Shown here: positions 4,024 through 5,739 of the stretch, in pieces
How the letters are laid out: every line of letters begins with the position of its first letter
Position numbering within the stretch: the first letter of the stretch is position 1
NCBI GenBank assembly: GCA_017434685.1
Contig: JAFREV010000146.1
Coordinates: forward strand, 1 to 5,739
Direction: 5' to 3'
Length of the DNA: 5,739 nucleotides
Source of the DNA: Mogibacterium sp.
GTDB taxonomy: Bacteria > Bacillota > Clostridia > Peptostreptococcales > Anaerovoracaceae
The notes under the pieces: generated by a model
The model's input: only the letters and a program-made list of their open reading frames with translations
Database searches by the model: none
What the model was told of the DNA's origin: nothing
Position numbers and translations under genes: made by a program

Positions 4024-5739
4024 ATGAAAAAGAATTGGAAGCAAAGCGTAGTACTCCTGATGATGAGCTTCATTATCTGTATAGGCATTGTTGCGGTGCC
4101 AAAGGCTGTGTTTGCGGATGCAAATGATATCTACTGGGGTTTGGATAATAATAACAAGTTGTGGATAAGCAATAGTCCCCTTACAGATGCTCAAAAGGCT
4201 TTTAAGTCAGGCGAAGGAATGTGGCCGCACGGAGGGTCAATCAATAATAATTACGACATTGACATGGAATATGTAACCGAAGTGGAATTCTTAAAACCGG
4301 TTATAGTGCCAAAAAACACTTGGGGTCTGTTCTATAGATTTAAATCCTGCAAACAAATAAAGAATATACGCTATATGGATATTTCAAATCTGACGTCCTT
4401 ATCTTGTGCTTTTCAGGATTGCGAATCGCTCACGTCCCTTGATGCTGCAAGTATAAATGTAACATCGAAAATAACGAATATGTGGTACACATTTAGGGGC
4501 TGCAAATCGCTGAAAACTATTGACATCAGTAAATTTGATACTTCCAATGTATACGATATGGGAGGCTTGTTCTCAGGTTGCAGTTCGTTGACATCACTGG
4601 ATGTAAGCAAGCTCAATACTTCAAGTGCCGTTGGAATGGGATCTTTGTTTGCGGGCTGCGAATCACTGACGTCACTGGATGTAAGTAAACTCGACACATC
4701 GAAGGCCACAACAATAGGAAGCATGTTTTCCGGTTGCAAAAAATTAAAGACGATTAATGTCGGCAAATTTAAAACAGGAAATGTTAAGACCATGTCCTAC
4801 ATGTTTCGTAACTGCGAGTCACTTACCTCTATAGATTTAAGAAATTTCAATACGGAAAATGTTACTGATATGTACCAAATGTTTGACGGATGCACTTCAC
4901 TGAAATCCGTGAATTTAAGCAGTTTCAATACACAGAAAGTCGAGGATATGAAATACATGTTCAAGGATTGCAAATCTTTAAAGGATCTTAATTTAAGCAA
5001 CTTTGAAACACCGACGCTGAGAGGGATTAGATGTATGTTTTACGGATGCGAGTCCCTTCAGTCCTTGAACTTAGGTAATATTCAGACGCCATATGTTGAG
5101 GATTATTATGGAACATTCAGAGGCTGCAAGTCTCTGCAAAGTCTGGATGTGAGCAAATTTAATACAAAGCGAGTTACAGACATGCAGGATATGTTTGAGG
5201 ATTGCACATCTTTGGAATCTCTTGATTTAAGCAGTTTTACCGTATCATCTGATTGCAAGACCTCTAGCATGCTTTATGTGGATTCCTATACCGAAGTCGC
5301 AAATCTTAATGAGCTTACCGTATCAAATTCTTTGAATGCTAAACTCAGCGAAACAGGACTTTCAGGAGCATCAAAGAATAGAAGAGTGTGGTTTGTCAAG
5401 AATCCGGGAGAGGTAAGCGGAGAGTATGATGAAAACGGGTATGACAGAACTCAGATATCCGAGATGCAGGCCTTGGCATTAACAGGTGAAAAAATAACCT
5501 ATTTTGCCGCCGAAAGAGATAATACATCACCGGTCATCACGGCGAGCGATAAAACTGTTGAGTTTGGCACTGCTCTCACGGCTGCGATCAAAGATTTCAA
5601 GGCTACGGACCAAGAGGATGGAGTCTTGCCGCTTAAGGTGAAAGATAATGGAGGCTATAATCCGCAAAAGGCAGGAACATATTTGGTCACCCTCTCTGCT
5701 ACGGACAGCAAAGGCAGCGAAAAGACAAAGAAAGTAAAT
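4024..5739 (+). CDS. Secreted BspA-family leucine-rich-repeat surface protein, 3' end beyond the window
   Basis: The first 572 residues are present with no stop before the right edge. Residues 1-31 are a Sec signal peptide: MKKNWKQ, a hydrophobic core, then AVFA with cleavage expected before DAND. Residues 109-419 hold twelve DUF285-type leucine-rich repeats of about 26 residues (pattern C-x-SL-x-SLDLS-x-FNT-x-x-V-x-DM-x-x-MF-x-G/D). The cysteine starting each unit is at 109, 133, 160 and then every 26 residues to 394. Residues 499-572 (DNTSPVITASDKTVEFGT onward) are an Ig-like DUF5011 domain. Such proteins sit on the cell surface or are released and are linked to adhesion in BspA relatives; the ligand here is unknown. 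A cell-wall anchor or further domains should follow outside the window. AGGTTTAGGA precedes the ATG. The divergent XRE regulator and O2 suggest repression. The AT-rich codon use differs from the oxidoreductase. Confidence 0.92.
   Translation, partial: MKKNWKQSVVLLMMSFIICIGIVAVPKAVFADANDIYWGLDNNNKLWISNSPLTDAQKAFKSGEGMWPHGGSINNNYDIDMEYVTEVEFLKPVIVPKNTWGLFYRFKSCKQIKNIRYMDISNLTSLSCAFQDCESLTSLDAASINVTSKITNMWYTFRGCKSLKTIDISKFDTSNVYDMGGLFSGCSSLTSLDVSKLNTSSAVGMGSLFAGCESLTSLDVSKLDTSKATTIGSMFSGCKKLKTINVGKFKTGNVKTMSYMFRNCESLTSIDLRNFNTENVTDMYQMFDGCTSLKSVNLSSFNTQKVEDMKYMFKDCKSLKDLNLSNFETPTLRGIRCMFYGCESLQSLNLGNIQTPYVEDYYGTFRGCKSLQSLDVSKFNTKRVTDMQDMFEDCTSLESLDLSSFTVSSDCKTSSMLYVDSYTEVANLNELTVSNSLNAKLSETGLSGASKNRRVWFVKNPGEVSGEYDENGYDRTQISEMQALALTGEKITYFAAERDNTSPVITASDKTVEFGTALTAAIKDFKATDQEDGVLPLKVKDNGGYNPQKAGTYLVTLSATDSKGSEKTKKVN
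4501..5205 (+). repeat. 78-bp periodic coding repeats (26-residue LRRs)
   Basis: Cys codons TGC recur exactly every 78 bp from 4501 to 5203, giving nine full periods inside the LRR gene. The DNA copies are diverged from one another, so this is an old protein repeat and not a recent tandem duplication. The most similar neighbouring units start at 4579 and 4657 (both reading SLTSLDVSKL). Residual similarity could still allow gain or loss of units by recombination. Confidence 0.85.

Noticed and set aside
3997..4194. Minus-strand open frame over the LRR gene start
   Set aside because: It overlaps the signal peptide coding region and leader of the LRR gene and shows no domain or ribosome binding site.
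4413..5000. Two minus-strand open frames (4413-4793 and 4797-5000) opposite the LRR gene
   Set aside because: They mirror the 78-bp coding repeats; the repeated sequence lacks stops on the reverse strand by periodicity. The plus frame has a signal peptide, a ribosome binding site and recognisable domains.
3215..5739. Second copy of the tRNA-Val 3' end as an attR/attL repeat
   Set aside because: No repeat of the T-arm/acceptor end was seen by eye downstream within the window, so no attachment site is annotated.

Overview
The window looks like chromosomal DNA from an anaerobic low-to-mid GC Bacillota (class Clostridia). The reasons are an oxygen-sensitive multi-[4Fe-4S] flavoprotein with a TetR regulator, strong purine-rich Shine-Dalgarno sites, an XRE regulator of a type common in Clostridia, and a large secreted BspA-type leucine-rich-repeat protein with an Ig-like domain. 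The exact genus cannot be told from this sequence. The left third uses many GC-ending codons (ATC, CTC, GGC). The right third is more AT-rich (ATA, TTA, AAT), which hints at different expression levels or origins.

Left block (1-2307, minus strand): a TetR-family regulator is followed 46 bp downstream by a large iron-sulfur/FAD oxidoreductase that runs off the left edge. A good extended -10 promoter and an 11+11 bp inverted repeat lie just upstream of tetR. This suggests an autoregulated two-gene redox operon whose inducer is unknown. Next (2374-2961, minus) is a self-contained CBM9-like protein without a signal peptide, with its own likely promoter.

Middle (3060-3565): a tRNA-Val(GAC) gene with encoded CCA and a tight terminator is followed by a decayed fragment. 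This is the Thr-Thr-Gln-Lys linker and winged-helix C-terminus of an AlbA_2/RecG-like ATP-binding protein. It has a stop just upstream and no N-terminal domain. A tRNA 3' end beside a gene remnant looks like a former integration or rearrangement boundary. A 12+12 bp palindrome separates this remnant from the next, convergent gene.

Right block (3610-5739): a small XRE regulator (minus) is divergent from a secreted LRR protein (plus, open at the right edge). Two nearly identical 14-bp palindromes (AGTGATA..TCACT) lie in the shared intergenic region. One sits just upstream of the regulator's ribosome binding site and the other overlaps the -35 of the surface-protein promoter. The best-supported unusual hypothesis here is that this regulator is a local switch for the adhesin-like gene as well as for itself. 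I did not find clear evidence of a wholly new system (no CRISPR, transposase, integrase or phage gene).
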